Shown: positions 43,627 to 53,805, counted from the stretch's first letter. The stretch: 64,000 bases of DNA from Caballeronia mineralivorans PML1(12) (GCF_001028175.1 NZ_AEJF01000108.1:61457-125456); one strand, 5' to 3'. Notes: a model not told the origin generated them from the sequence alone. Numbers and translations: made by a program.

Positions 43627-44493
43627 ATGTCTCTGCTCAGCCTGCTCGTCCCATGGGAGCCTTCTTTCGGGCTCGTGGCAGTTTTCATTGTTGCGGCGGT
43701 GCTGTTTGCACGAGGGTCGCGCCGTGTTCATATCAGCGTTGCCCGACGTGCAGCGTTTTGGGTCGGCCTTGCGCTCTTTTACATAGCGCTTCACACACGG
43801 TTCGACTATTACGCCGAGCACGAGTTCTTTGTACATCGGCTACAGCATCTGGTGCTACACCATCTAGCTCCGCTGATCCTGATGTCCGCCTATCCAGGTA
43901 GCGCGCTTCGAGCCGGCTTGCCGTTGCGATGGCGCAGTGCACTGCGGCGTTGGCAACATCGCCGGCCAGTGCGCATCGTAGCCGCGGTCGTGCTCAACCC
44001 CACCTTCATCTCCGCGACCTTCGTCATCTCGGTTGTCTTCTGGCTGATTCCATCCGTACAGTTCGTTGCGATGCTGGACTGGCGTATCTATACCTTCATG
44101 AACTGGTCAGTCGCGGTGAGCGGCCTGCTGTATTGGTGGATGCTGCTCGATCATCGGCCCCATCCGCCAAGCCGTACCCGGCCGGGCTTGCGGGTTCTGT
44201 CGCCTGTCATCACGATGACGCCCCAGATCCTGGTCGGCGCGATCATCACGTTCTCGTCGCACGACCTGTATCCGGTTTTTACGCTTTGCGGCCGTGCGTT
44301 CACATCGGTTCCGCCCGCGCTCGACCAGAGCCTGGGCGGCCTGATCATGTGGGTGCCTGCCGGTGTACTTGAAGCCATTGGCGCAATGATGGCCTTGCGC
44401 CACCTGATGCGCCTGTCCGAACTCCCTGCGCGAGTGCCGCCCAAATCAAGGCCTGCGAAACGCGGGGTGAAGCCGGTCCTTAGAGATCTTTAA
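43627..44493 (+). CDS. CtaG-family (caa3-type oxidase assembly) membrane protein
   Basis: 288 residues with seven to eight membrane helices and the histidine-rich HEFFVHRLQHLVLHHLAPLI motif of the caa3_CtaG family, plus MLLDHRPHPPS and AIITFSSHDLYPVFTLCGR. Family members help assemble or supply copper to cytochrome c oxidases in some bacteria. No oxidase subunit genes are nearby, so its client is unknown. It is tail-to-tail with the flavin demethylase gene, overlapping it by 14 bp at the 3' ends. Confidence 0.85.
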   Translation: MSLLSLLVPWEPSFGLVAVFIVAAVLFARGSRRVHISVARRAAFWVGLALFYIALHTRFDYYAEHEFFVHRLQHLVLHHLAPLILMSAYPGSALRAGLPLRWRSALRRWQHRRPVRIVAAVVLNPTFISATFVISVVFWLIPSVQFVAMLDWRIYTFMNWSVAVSGLLYWWMLLDHRPHPPSRTRPGLRVLSPVITMTPQILVGAIITFSSHDLYPVFTLCGRAFTSVPPALDQSLGGLIMWVPAGVLEAIGAMMALRHLMRLSELPARVPPKSRPAKRGVKPVLRDL

Positions 44494-46516
44494 CCAGCCG
44501 CAGCGCATCGTAGATAGCCGCGTGCGTATTGCGAGCAGAGACAGCATCGCCAATTCTGAATAACTGAAACTTACCCTCGGCATTTGAACTGCGCGTCTGT
44601 ACTCTGCCCTCAATGAGCTGATCGTAATCGACTGCACCCAGGTTGCTCGATAGCGGCTTCAGGTCAAAATAGAGGTCATCCATGGGGATGGTGCCGTGAT
44701 TCACCACGACCTGGTCATAGCGTTGCTCTTTTCGAATGCCACCATAGTCGCTTCCCACGACCGCCACCAATTCACTCCCCTCTCGATAAACCGCCTCGAG
44801 CCGATAGGTAACCGTGAACGTGACATCGAGCTTCTGTAGCGAGCGCATGTACGGCACCAGGTTCATGCTCATCACTTCAGGCGAGAAGGATCTGTCCGGC
44901 GTCATGATCTCGAGCTTGCCACCGGCTTGAGCGATCACCTCTGCTGCCTGAAGGGCGGAATGGTCACCGGCGTCATCGAAGAGCAGGACGTTCGATCCGG
45001 GTTTGACATCGCCTGAAATAATGTCCCACGCCGACACGACAGGATCGTTACCCGCGCTTAGTACGTCCGTGTGCGGCAGACCGCCGGTCGCAACGATCAC
45101 AACGTCTGGGTTCTCCGCAAGAACGGCATCGGATTCGGCCCACGAGTCGAATTTAAACTGCACGCCATGACGCTCGCACTGAGCCATGCGCCAGTCGATG
45201 ATGCCGATCATTTCCTTGCGTCGCGGGCTTTGCGCCGTCAGCCGGATCTGACCTCCGGGATAATGCGCCGCCTCATGGACGACCACATCATGTCCACGCT
45301 CACCGGCCACGCGAGCGGCCTCGAGTCCTGCCGGCCCTGCCCCGATGATCACCACCTTTCGCCGGACGTCGGCGCGCGCAATATGGTGAGGCATGGTGAG
45401 CTCACGCCCGGTCGCCGCGTTGTGAATGCAGAAGGCAGCGCCGCCTTGATAGATGCGGTCAAGGCAGTAATTCGCCCCGACGCATGGACGAATATCGTCC
45501 TCGCGTTTTTCGATGATCTTCCGGACGATATGCGGATCCGTCATATGAGCGCGAGTCATACCCACCATGTCGATTTTTCCCGACGCGATCGCGTGCCTTG
45601 CGGTCGGGACATCGGAAATTCGGGCTGCATGGAAGGTCGGGAAAGCGGTTGTTTCGCGAATCTCCCCCGCAAAATCCAGATGCGGCGAACTCTTCATGCC
45701 CTGAATCGGAATGACGTCGGTGAGTCCCGCGTCCGTATCCAGATGACCGCGAATCACGTTGAGAAAATCGACCAGGCCGCTTTCCTTTAGCTTCCGTGAA
45801 ATCTGCAGGCCATCCTGTTTCGTCAAGCCGCCTTCGATCATCTCGTCGGCCGTGTATCGCACGCCGACCAGAAAATTCGCGCCCACACGCTTGCGAATTG
45901 CCGTGAGTACCTCGAACGTGAATCGAAGGCGGTTATCGATAGAACCGCCATATGGTGCATCCAGCGTGTTGGTCAAAGGCGACCAGAACTGATCCATCAA
46001 ATGACCGTAGGCTTCGAGCTCGAGTCCATCGAGCCCGGCAGCCATCATCCGTTCCGCCGCGTCTGCATAGTCCCGGATGATGCGCTCGATGTCCCAGTCT
46101 TCGAGCTTCTTCGGAAAGGCCCGGTGCGACGGTTCGCGGTTATGCGACGGTGAAATCGCAGGTAACCAGTCGCCTTTGTCCCATCGGGTGCGCCTGCCTA
46201 GATGAGTCAACTGAATCATCACGGCCGCGCCGTGCTCATGGCATTCGTCGACCAGTTCCTTCATCCAGGGCACGACCTCGTCCTTGTAGGCCAGGACGTT
46301 ATTGAATACCGGAGGGCTGTCGCGCGATACCGCCGCCGATCCTGCCGTCATGGTCAACGCAATGCCTGCCTTGGCGCGCTCGACGTGATACGCGCGATAG
46401 CGCTCCTTGGGCAATCCATCTTCTGCGTAGGCCGGCTCATGAGATGTCGTCATGATCCGGTTACGCAAAGTCAGGTGCTTGAGTCGATAGGGTTGCAGAA
46501 GCGGATCATTCGTCAT
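44480..46516 (-). CDS. NADH:flavin oxidoreductase, N-methylproline-demethylase-like
   Basis: 678 residues. An OYE-like TIM barrel binds FMN (HLTLRNRIMTTSHEPAYAED, GLDGLELEAYGHLMDQFWSP), followed by a cysteine cluster for one 4Fe-4S centre (RPCVGANYCLDRI and AFCIHNAATG), then FAD/NAD domains (VVIIGAGPAGLEAARVAGER). This is the trimethylamine-dehydrogenase/dienoyl-CoA-reductase architecture. From memory, the N-terminal half closely resembles proteins named N-methylproline or stachydrine demethylases. ATG 46516 has GAAGG upstream. It ends the operon that starts with the dipeptide-type binding protein. Confidence 0.85.
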   Translation of the reverse strand: MTNDPLLQPYRLKHLTLRNRIMTTSHEPAYAEDGLPKERYRAYHVERAKAGIALTMTAGSAAVSRDSPPVFNNVLAYKDEVVPWMKELVDECHEHGAAVMIQLTHLGRRTRWDKGDWLPAISPSHNREPSHRAFPKKLEDWDIERIIRDYADAAERMMAAGLDGLELEAYGHLMDQFWSPLTNTLDAPYGGSIDNRLRFTFEVLTAIRKRVGANFLVGVRYTADEMIEGGLTKQDGLQISRKLKESGLVDFLNVIRGHLDTDAGLTDVIPIQGMKSSPHLDFAGEIRETTAFPTFHAARISDVPTARHAIASGKIDMVGMTRAHMTDPHIVRKIIEKREDDIRPCVGANYCLDRIYQGGAAFCIHNAATGRELTMPHHIARADVRRKVVIIGAGPAGLEAARVAGERGHDVVVHEAAHYPGGQIRLTAQSPRRKEMIGIIDWRMAQCERHGVQFKFDSWAESDAVLAENPDVVIVATGGLPHTDVLSAGNDPVVSAWDIISGDVKPGSNVLLFDDAGDHSALQAAEVIAQAGGKLEIMTPDRSFSPEVMSMNLVPYMRSLQKLDVTFTVTYRLEAVYREGSELVAVVGSDYGGIRKEQRYDQVVVNHGTIPMDDLYFDLKPLSSNLGAVDYDQLIEGRVQTRSSNAEGKFQLFRIGDAVSARNTHAAIYDALRLVKDL

Positions 46517-46566
46517 GGCAGTGCCTTCAGACATTGTTAGGGACAGTCGCCGTTCTATTGCGGCAA

Positions 46567-48606
46567 TTACAGCAGCAGGCGCGGGATCGTTTCGTCCCAG
46601 CTACGCTCGCGCACCATCTGCCCGTTTTCCTCGGCGCCTAACGTGCCTTTCAGATAAAAGCGTTCCTTATCGGAGGACATCTGCACTTCGCTGCGCACAA
46701 GGATGTCCCACCCTTCGCGTCCCATGCGCAGCGATTGCGTCAGCGTATATCGGGCGCTCAGTGGATCGTTGCCTTGGACTTGCAGGACACGCTTCAGGTT
46801 GTGCTCAACGGTTGTATCGATGTCGGTGAACCGCTGAACGCCTTCCCCAAAGAGGCCGCCAATGCCTTCGGTAACGTACGTCCATTCGCCTGTTGTCAGG
46901 TCGTAAGACGACGTGCGCGTCATGCTCCCGGTACGTACTTGCTCGGCGGGCGTCGCGGGACCCCGCACGGGGGCGTGGAACTCGAGCGGCGGCTCGTCCG
47001 CTTTCGCTTCACGTATCGGCAAATGAAGCACTGTATTGCCGAGCATAACGTCAACCGTCGCGTCTTCGGGCGCGGGCCAGATCAGCGGCCAATAGGTCGT
47101 CGCCAACGACAATCGAATCCGGTTTCCGGCTCCAAATTCATGGGCGCACGCATCGAGCGTCAGCCGCACGCGATACCGTTCGCCCGGGGTCAACGCGGCA
47201 GGCTCAACGGACCCGTCACGGTGCGTCAGGTTGAAAACGCCATAACAAACGCGTGTTACCGCGCCGTCCGGCATGACTTCGGAGAGCCGTGCGCAGAGGT
47301 AGGCGACCGGCCGGTCGCTCGATACATCCACTTCCAGTTCCGGCATGCCAAGCAGCGCTAGTGGTTCGGTCAGCGGGGCGCTGTCGAATACTTGTGCGAG
47401 GCCATCGTCGATACGCTGGTCGGCCGGGGACTCCCCTGCCACGCCCGTTCCCATCCATTCGCCGGCAGCCACGCCGTGTCCTTGCGGCGTATGAATAAGC
47501 ACCCGCGTCGCAGTCTCAGGAGCCGTGCGTGTCAACGTTCCATTGCCCAGGTACAGGGGCTGCATCGTGACCCCAAGGCTCGGCCATGCTGCTTCGGAAA
47601 TCCATCTGCCTGGTGTCGTGGCGTAAGTCGTCTGTGGAGCACGCGGTGTCTCCATCCATACGCGCAGCGCCGGGCGGTCCAGCGCATCATGCGCGTCATC
47701 AGTGCGCAGCCATCGGTTCCACCACTCCAGGGCTTCCTGCAGAAAACCGACGGCAGGTCCGGGTACGCCGTCATGCGGATAGATATGCGCCCAAGGTCCG
47801 ATCAGGCCTTGCCTCGGCACCTGCAAGCCGTCCATCAGGCGGAACACGGCATTCGTATAACTGTCAGCCCAGCCGCCGATCGCAAACACCGGGCACTGGA
47901 TAGCGGACCAGTCCTCGCATATCGAACCATGACGCCAGTAGTCGTCACGGTGCGGATGTTCCATCCACAGCGCGGGAAAGAACGGCAGCGTGTCGAGCCG
48001 CTCGAGCCACGCAGCACGCCATTCGTCTCCATACAGCAGCGGGTCCGGCGGACGGCCCTGATAGGCGAGCATGATGCTGCCCCACCACAGGTTGTCGTTG
48101 AGCAGGCAACCGCCTTTGTAATGAATGTCGTCCGCATAACGATCGTCGGTCGAATAGACTGTGATGATCGCCTTCAATGCAGGCGGCCGGCGCGCGGCGA
48201 CCTGCAATGCGTTGAAGCCTCCCCACGATTTACCCATCAAGCCGACCGCTCCGCTGCACCACCGCTGCCGCGCAATCCATTCGATGACCTCGAGCGCGTC
48301 GTCCTGCTCTTGCAGCACGTATTCATCCGCCATCAACCCATCCGACTCGCCGCTGCCGCGCATATCGACGCGCACTGCAGCGAACCCTTCCGATGCGAAG
48401 TAGTGATGCATCGGCTCGTCGCGCGAACGAGTGCCGTCACGCTTGCGATACGGGATGTATTCGAGGATGGCGGGCACGGGCGCTGCGTCGGTCCCGGCGT
48501 CGCCGGGCAACCAGATGCGCGCTGCGAGCCGCGTCCCGTCCGCAAGCGGAATCCAAAGGTGCTCGATCACCCGCACCTGCCCCGCCTGCTCATTGTTCCG
48601 CTGCAT
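46567..48606 (-). CDS. CocE/NonD-family S15 hydrolase
   Basis: 679 residues. Alpha/beta-hydrolase domain with nucleophile Ser127 in GLMGKSWGGFNAL, the acid in AIGGWADSYTNAV and His in GLIGPWAHIYPHDG, followed by a lid and a C-terminal jelly-roll (RIRLSLATTYWPLIWPAPED). The family includes X-Pro dipeptidyl peptidase, cocaine esterase and acylamino hydrolases. In an operon with a peptide transporter and betaine-type demethylases it may release an amino acid from an imported dipeptide, amide or ester. No signal peptide, so it acts in the cytosol. It overlaps the ATPase gene by 17 bp. Confidence 0.88.
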   Translation of the reverse strand: MQRNNEQAGQVRVIEHLWIPLADGTRLAARIWLPGDAGTDAAPVPAILEYIPYRKRDGTRSRDEPMHHYFASEGFAAVRVDMRGSGESDGLMADEYVLQEQDDALEVIEWIARQRWCSGAVGLMGKSWGGFNALQVAARRPPALKAIITVYSTDDRYADDIHYKGGCLLNDNLWWGSIMLAYQGRPPDPLLYGDEWRAAWLERLDTLPFFPALWMEHPHRDDYWRHGSICEDWSAIQCPVFAIGGWADSYTNAVFRLMDGLQVPRQGLIGPWAHIYPHDGVPGPAVGFLQEALEWWNRWLRTDDAHDALDRPALRVWMETPRAPQTTYATTPGRWISEAAWPSLGVTMQPLYLGNGTLTRTAPETATRVLIHTPQGHGVAAGEWMGTGVAGESPADQRIDDGLAQVFDSAPLTEPLALLGMPELEVDVSSDRPVAYLCARLSEVMPDGAVTRVCYGVFNLTHRDGSVEPAALTPGERYRVRLTLDACAHEFGAGNRIRLSLATTYWPLIWPAPEDATVDVMLGNTVLHLPIREAKADEPPLEFHAPVRGPATPAEQVRTGSMTRTSSYDLTTGEWTYVTEGIGGLFGEGVQRFTDIDTTVEHNLKRVLQVQGNDPLSARYTLTQSLRMGREGWDILVRSEVQMSSDKERFYLKGTLGAEENGQMVRERSWDETIPRLLL

Positions 48607-50239
48607 ACTTCAACTCTCCCGTGAACGTCTTCGATTCGGCCGGTCGTGCACTGTGCAAGAGATTTTCATCGAGCCATCCGATCCGCAGTTCGGGAACCGA
48701 TGACAACAGTCGCTTCGTATAGGCATGGGCCGGCGCATTGAACACATCGGCCGTGGCGCCTTGCGCGATGACTTCACCACGCAGCATCACCGCGACGCGC
48801 TGCGCAATGCGCCTCACCGTGCCGAGATCGTGGGTAATAAAAAGGTACGACAGCCCGATGCGTTTTTGCAGGGACTCCAGCAACGAAAGAATTCCGTCTG
48901 CGACCAGTGGATCGAGGGCGGACGTGACCTCGTCGCAAATCACCAGATCGGGTTGTGCCGCCAGTGCGCGCGCAATACAAACGCGCTGCTTCTGTCCGCC
49001 GGATAACTCAGTCGGTTTCCGGTCGATGAACGTTTCCGGCAGTTCAGTCAGACGCAGCAATTCCAGCACACGTTCACGAACCTTATCCTTATGGATACCG
49101 AAATAAAATTCCACCGGACGGCCGATGATCTCTCCGACGGTGTGCATCGGATTGAGTGCGACATCGGGTGACTGATAAACAAGCTGGATGCGTCGCTTTA
49201 GTTCACGTGAGCGTTCGGCCAGATGATGCGGCAGCAGAGCGCCGTCGAAGCGCAACGTGCCGCTCTGCTGCTCAATGAGCCCCACGATCGATCGTGCAAC
49301 CGTGCTCTTGCCGCTCCCGGATTCGCCAACGAGCGCCAGTGTTTCACCGCGCGCAAGCGTTAGCGCAACGTCACGCACGATCGCCTTGCCGTGATAACCG
49401 GCATTCAGTCCTTCGATACTAAGCAGCGGCTCGGTCGCATGAGGAGGACCGGCGCGCAACGTGCCAGTCACGCTGCGCTCAGCGACCAGACGCTGGGTGT
49501 ATTCCTCACGCGGCGCGTTCAGCACCGCGTCCGTCGTACCCTCCTCGACCATCCGTCCGTTGCGCAATACCATGATCTTGTCTGCAACCTGAGCCACCAC
49601 AGCCAGATCGTGCGAGATGTAAAGCGCGGCCGCGCCGAACTCACGCACGATCCTGCGCAACACGACCAGCACCTCTATCTGCGTGGTGACATCGAGCGCC
49701 GTAGTTGGCTCGTCAAGCACAAGGATTGATGGCTTGCACGACATCGCCATGGCGACCATCGCACGTTGCAATTGCCCGCCGGAGACCTGATGCGGATAAC
49801 GCCGCCCGAAGGTGTCCGGGTCAGGCAGATCGAGCGACGCAAACAACTCGCGCGCCCACTTCTGCGCTTCGTCTCGGCCCATTAATCCATGCCGCAGCGG
49901 TCCTTCGCAAACCTGCTCGCCGATCGTCAGCGCCGGATTGAATGCCGCGGCCGCGCTTTGGGCCACATAGGCGACCTTGGTAGCGCGTAGCGCACGCTGC
50001 CGTTGAGGCGTTACGTCCAGAATATTCTCATCGTCCAGCCACACTTCGCCACCGGTGATCCGGCAGCGGCCCCGCGCATAACCGAGTGCTGCCAGTCCGA
50101 TAGTCGATTTACCCGCGCCGGACTCGCCGATCAACCCGAGCACTTCTCCTTGCGCGAGCGTCACGTCGACGTTGTCGACCAGCACCTGGCCATTGGGCGC
50201 CTCTACCCGCAACGCACGCATCCTCAGGACCGGATTCAT
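48590..50239 (-). CDS. Fused dipeptide-type ABC transporter ATP-binding protein (DppD-DppF)
   Basis: 549 residues containing two complete nucleotide-binding domains: Walker A GESGAGKST and signature VSGGQLQRAMVAMA in the first, GESGSGKST and LSGGQKQRVCIARALA in the second, with DEPTTALD and DEVTSALD Walker B motifs. Fused DppD-DppF proteins serve dipeptide, nickel, glutathione and opine importers. It overlaps both neighbours (ATGA with the DppC-type permease), so translation is coupled. Confidence 0.93.
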   Translation of the reverse strand: MNPVLRMRALRVEAPNGQVLVDNVDVTLAQGEVLGLIGESGAGKSTIGLAALGYARGRCRITGGEVWLDDENILDVTPQRQRALRATKVAYVAQSAAAAFNPALTIGEQVCEGPLRHGLMGRDEAQKWARELFASLDLPDPDTFGRRYPHQVSGGQLQRAMVAMAMSCKPSILVLDEPTTALDVTTQIEVLVVLRRIVREFGAAALYISHDLAVVAQVADKIMVLRNGRMVEEGTTDAVLNAPREEYTQRLVAERSVTGTLRAGPPHATEPLLSIEGLNAGYHGKAIVRDVALTLARGETLALVGESGSGKSTVARSIVGLIEQQSGTLRFDGALLPHHLAERSRELKRRIQLVYQSPDVALNPMHTVGEIIGRPVEFYFGIHKDKVRERVLELLRLTELPETFIDRKPTELSGGQKQRVCIARALAAQPDLVICDEVTSALDPLVADGILSLLESLQKRIGLSYLFITHDLGTVRRIAQRVAVMLRGEVIAQGATADVFNAPAHAYTKRLLSSVPELRIGWLDENLLHSARPAESKTFTGELKYAAEQ

Positions 50240-51066
50240 GCGATCGCCCCCGCCTGCCCGACCGCTCGCACCGACAACAGCCAGTCGACGATCAGATTAA
50301 TGCCTACAGTCAGCAACGCGATCGCCGCAGCCGGGACAAGTGGTGCGATGCCGCCGAAATTGATCACCTGCGCGTTGTCGCGGACCATGCCGCCCCAGTC
50401 GGCGTACGGCGGCTGGATGCCCAGCCCGAGAAAGCTCAAGCCGGCCACGAACAGGATCGTGAATCCGAAGCGCATGCCGAACTCCGCGAGCAGCGGAGGC
50501 ACCGCGTTCGGCAGGATCTCGCGGCGGATGATCCACGCGAGCCCCTCTCCACGCAGCCGCGCCGCTTCCACATATTCCTGCACGGCGATCCCCTGTGCGA
50601 CGAGCCGGGCGAGCCTGAACACGCGCGTTGAATCGAGAATAGCGATCGTGCCGATCAGCACCGGCATCGACGTGCCCAGCACCGACAGGATCATCAGCGC
50701 GAAGATCAGCACCGGCATCGCCATGAGCGTGTCGACGACGCGCGACAGCACATGATCGACCTTGCGTCCCAGCACCGCCGCCGCAAATCCCGTGACAATG
50801 CCGAGCGAGAACGACAGCAGCGTGATTGCGAGTGCGAGGCCAAGCGTCGTGCGTCCGCCGTACAGCAGCCGCGAAAGCATGTCGCGCCCGATGCTGTCGG
50901 TGCCCAGCCAGTGACCCGTACCCGGCATCATCCATATGTCGCCGACGGTCTCAGTCTCTCCGTGCGGTGCGATAAGCGGTGCACACAGCGAGGCCATGGC
51001 GATTACCGCGACAATCGCCATCCCAATCGCGGCGCTCATGGGCATCTGCTTGCCAAACACTTTCAT
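50236..51066 (-). CDS. Dipeptide-type ABC transporter permease (DppC)
   Basis: 276 residues with an N-terminal helix, a periplasmic GTDSIGRDMLSRLLYGGRTT motif characteristic of DppC/OppC proteins, and the EAA-like loop EYVEAARLRGEGLAWIIRRE. Forms the channel with the DppB-type partner, 6 bp upstream. Confidence 0.93.
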   Translation of the reverse strand: MKVFGKQMPMSAAIGMAIVAVIAMASLCAPLIAPHGETETVGDIWMMPGTGHWLGTDSIGRDMLSRLLYGGRTTLGLALAITLLSFSLGIVTGFAAAVLGRKVDHVLSRVVDTLMAMPVLIFALMILSVLGTSMPVLIGTIAILDSTRVFRLARLVAQGIAVQEYVEAARLRGEGLAWIIRREILPNAVPPLLAEFGMRFGFTILFVAGLSFLGLGIQPPYADWGGMVRDNAQVINFGGIAPLVPAAAIALLTVGINLIVDWLLSVRAVGQAGAIA

Positions 51067-51072
51067 TGCCCC

Positions 51073-52020
51073 TTACCTCGCATGCCGCAAGCGCGGATTT
51101 GCCCATACCGCGAGCACGTCGGACACGGTATTCAGTCCGACATAGGCCGTTGCAAAAAGCATCCCGCACGCCTGGACCACGGGCAGATCACGCTTCGATA
51201 CCGCGTCCACCATCAACTGCCCGACGCCCGGATAAACGAACACGACCTCGACCATGATGACGCCGACGATCAGATAAGCCAGATTGAACGACACAGCGTT
51301 GATGATCGGCGCGAGCGCATTAGGCAGCGCGTGGCGTACCACGATCCACCACTTGGGCAAGCCCTTCAGGATCGCGGTCTCGGTGTACGCGCTGCCCATT
51401 ACGGCGAGCACGGATGCTCGCGTGGTGCGCAGCATGTGCGCGGCGACGACGAACAGGAGGGTCAGGGTCGGCAGTGTGGTTGCATAGATACGCTCGGAGA
51501 ACGCCATGTCGGGCGACACGGCGGCCAGGCTCGGCAGCACTGGAAACTTGACCGCGAGCAAGAGCAGCAGGATGTAGCCGACGAAAAACTCCGGCATCGA
51601 TACGCTCGCGAGCGACAGCACGCTGGCCGCCCGGTCGAACACGCTGTCTTGCCAGATCGCCGACGCAATGCCGACCAGCACCGACAGCGGCACCGCGACG
51701 ATCGCCGCGTAACCCGCGAGAAACAGCGTGTTGTACAGCCGCGGCAACAGGTCCTCGCCAACCGGACGTCCGTTCGTCAGCGACGTCCCGAGATCGCCGT
51801 GGATGAAATGCACGAGCCATTGCGCATAACGTTGAAGCGCTGGATGGTCGAGGCCGAGCGACGCACGCAACGCCGCGACGGTTTCCGGCGTCGCCGACTG
51901 CCCCAGAATGGCTGACGCTACGTCACCGGGCAACAGCTCAGTGCCCACGAAGATCAGCACCGAGACGAGCCACAGTGTCAGCACACCGGCCAGCACCCGG
52001 TGCAAAACAAGACGCTTCAT
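51073..52020 (-). CDS. Dipeptide-type ABC transporter permease (DppB)
   Basis: 315 residues; the N-terminal helix with LLPGDVASAILGQ, the YAQWLVHFIHGDLGTSLTNG segment and the loop AYTETAILKGLPKWWIVVRH are hallmarks of DppB/OppB proteins. Its ATG overlaps the binding-protein stop by one base. Confidence 0.93.
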   Translation of the reverse strand: MKRLVLHRVLAGVLTLWLVSVLIFVGTELLPGDVASAILGQSATPETVAALRASLGLDHPALQRYAQWLVHFIHGDLGTSLTNGRPVGEDLLPRLYNTLFLAGYAAIVAVPLSVLVGIASAIWQDSVFDRAASVLSLASVSMPEFFVGYILLLLLAVKFPVLPSLAAVSPDMAFSERIYATTLPTLTLLFVVAAHMLRTTRASVLAVMGSAYTETAILKGLPKWWIVVRHALPNALAPIINAVSFNLAYLIVGVIMVEVVFVYPGVGQLMVDAVSKRDLPVVQACGMLFATAYVGLNTVSDVLAVWANPRLRHAR

Positions 52021-53627
52021 TACGACTCCAGCCAGACGTGTTCCGCGAGCCGACCACCCATGAAGTTAAACAGCGGATGCGGCGTAGCGCCGCGAAGCTT
52101 GTTGCTGGTTGCATCGATATAGTCGGCGAAGAGCGGAATCATCGCGCCGCCGTTATCGCTCACCATGAGCTGCATCTCGCGGTACAACTCGCGGCGCTTG
52201 GTGTCGTCGAGCATGGCGCGCGCTTCGGAAAGCAGCGCGTCGAACTTCGGATCGCGCCAGTGCGTGTCGTTCCACTTCGCGTCGGACTTGTACGCAGTCG
52301 AGAGCATCTGGTCCGCAGTCGGCCGTCCGCCCCAGTAGCCCATGCAAAAAGGCGCCTGCATCCACACCTTGTCCCAGTAGCTGTCAGCAGGCTGGCGGCG
52401 GATTGAAAGCTGGATGCCGGCAGGCGCGCATTCCCCCTGAAACAGCGCAGCCGAATCCACCGCACCGGCGAACGCGGCATCCGACGTAGACAACTCGATC
52501 TTCAACTCCGACAGCCCCGCCTTCTTCAGATAGAACTTCGACTTGTCGGGATCGTATGCATGTTGCGGCAAATCCGCGGCGTGGAAACGGTCGGTCTTCG
52601 GAATCGGATGGTCGTTACCGATCGACCCGTAGCCACGCAAGATCGTCGTCAGTTGCTTCTGGCGATCGATGCCGTATTTGACGGCGAGCCGCACGTTGTT
52701 GTCGGAGAACGGAGCCGTCGCGCAATCCATCAAGAACGTGAAATGCTGCCCACCCGCGGAGCGAACGATGTTGACCGTCGGGCTGCGCTTGAGCAGGTCG
52801 ACGGTCTTGAAGTCGACCCGGTTGATTGCATGGACCTGGCCCGAGATCAGCGCGTTCGTGCGAGCGGTGGCGTCGTTGATCACGATCAGCTCGACCGCAT
52901 CCACATACGCCCCATCGGCCTTCCAGTAGTTCGGATTGCGCTTGAACAGCGAGCGCACCCCCGGCGTGAATTCGCCGAACACGAAGGGGCCCGTGCCGAT
53001 CGGATGGCTCCAGTCCTTGAAGCCGTTCGGCACCACCAGCAGGTGATAGTCGGACAGCAGGTAAGGCAGGTCCGCATTGCCGCTTTTCAGCTTCATCGAA
53101 ATCTGCAGCGGATCGATCTTCGTGATCTCGGTCACGAAGGCGAGACTCGACTTGATCGCCGACTTCGAAGCGTCGCCGCGATGCAGGTTGATCGAATAGA
53201 TCACGTCGTCTGCATCGAGAGTCTTACCGTTGTGAAATACAACGCCCTTGCGCACCTTGAGAATCCATTCGGCAGCGCCCGGTTTCGCTTCCCAGCTTTC
53301 AAGCAACTCGGGCTGCGCGTGCATCTTTGCATCGATCTCGACCAGGCCGTTCATCAGCATGTACGCCTGATTGAGCGGCACCCAGTCGGGCAGCAGTGTC
53401 GGATCGATGGAGTCAGTTGTGTTGCCCCCGCTCATGCCGAGCTTGAGCAGGCCACCGCGCTTGGGCTGCGGTGCGGCAAGCGCGCTGGCCGGGAGGATCA
53501 GGCCAAGCCCCGCGCCTGCGCCGAGCGCTGCGGCACCCTGGAGAAACTGGCGGCGGTTCAATTGGCGATCCGGATTCTTATGCAGCGGCAGGTCAGGCAA
53601 GTCCCCTTGATCGTCGAACGGCTTCAT
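52020..53627 (-). CDS. Dipeptide-type substrate-binding protein (SBP family 5), Tat-exported
   Basis: 535 residues. The N-terminus carries a twin-arginine signal (LNRRQFLQGAAALGAGAGLG), so the protein is probably folded before export. Family-5 features follow: LLESWEAKPGAAEWILKVRK, GVVFHNGKTLDADDVIYSIN, GTGPFVFGEFTPGV and the C-terminal REMQLMVSDNGGAMIPLFAD. ATG 53627 is preceded by GGAGAAG. It is the first gene of a five-gene operon and lies 136 bp from a promoter element also present before the Rieske gene. Ligand class: dipeptide, opine or betaine-like compound. Confidence 0.92.
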   Translation of the reverse strand: MKPFDDQGDLPDLPLHKNPDRQLNRRQFLQGAAALGAGAGLGLILPASALAAPQPKRGGLLKLGMSGGNTTDSIDPTLLPDWVPLNQAYMLMNGLVEIDAKMHAQPELLESWEAKPGAAEWILKVRKGVVFHNGKTLDADDVIYSINLHRGDASKSAIKSSLAFVTEITKIDPLQISMKLKSGNADLPYLLSDYHLLVVPNGFKDWSHPIGTGPFVFGEFTPGVRSLFKRNPNYWKADGAYVDAVELIVINDATARTNALISGQVHAINRVDFKTVDLLKRSPTVNIVRSAGGQHFTFLMDCATAPFSDNNVRLAVKYGIDRQKQLTTILRGYGSIGNDHPIPKTDRFHAADLPQHAYDPDKSKFYLKKAGLSELKIELSTSDAAFAGAVDSAALFQGECAPAGIQLSIRRQPADSYWDKVWMQAPFCMGYWGGRPTADQMLSTAYKSDAKWNDTHWRDPKFDALLSEARAMLDDTKRRELYREMQLMVSDNGGAMIPLFADYIDATSNKLRGATPHPLFNFMGGRLAEHVWLES

Positions 53628-53763
53628 GCTTGAACTTCTCCTCAGGGTGTCAACGCGTGGGATTGGGGTGCTTGCGGGCTCGCTCAATGCAAGCGCTTTT
53701 TTAATCGGGCAACGGGGTCAGAGCGGTGACCTCGCGGCGAGTATCGGTAGGCAAAACTATGCG

Positions 53764-53805
53764 GTCAACGCACTTTATTTTCACTCTCGCATAACAACAG
53801 GTAAT
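53764..53805 (-). promoter_or_regulatory. LysR-regulon element, copy 1 (transport operon)
   Basis: Read on the minus strand, the 42 bp match the element at 54831-54872 at 37 positions, including ATTACCT, GTTATGCGAG and GCGTTGAC blocks. A TTAT-N12-ATAA dyad resembles LysR targets. It lies between the divergent binding-protein and LysR genes. Confidence 0.75.

Noticed and set aside
47392..48624. Plus-strand open frame (410 codons) opposite the S15 hydrolase
   Set aside because: No recognisable domain and biased composition; the minus strand has a complete catalytic triad protein.
50752..51915. Long plus-strand open frame (387 codons) across the peptide permease genes
   Set aside because: It is antisense to two clear DppC/DppB permeases, is rich in Arg/His/Gln and has no family similarity: a GC-rich shadow.
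52560..53633. Plus-strand open frame (357 codons) opposite the dipeptide-binding protein
   Set aside because: Composition (many Val-Arg-His-Gln) and exact overlap with a well-supported gene mark it as antisense shadow.
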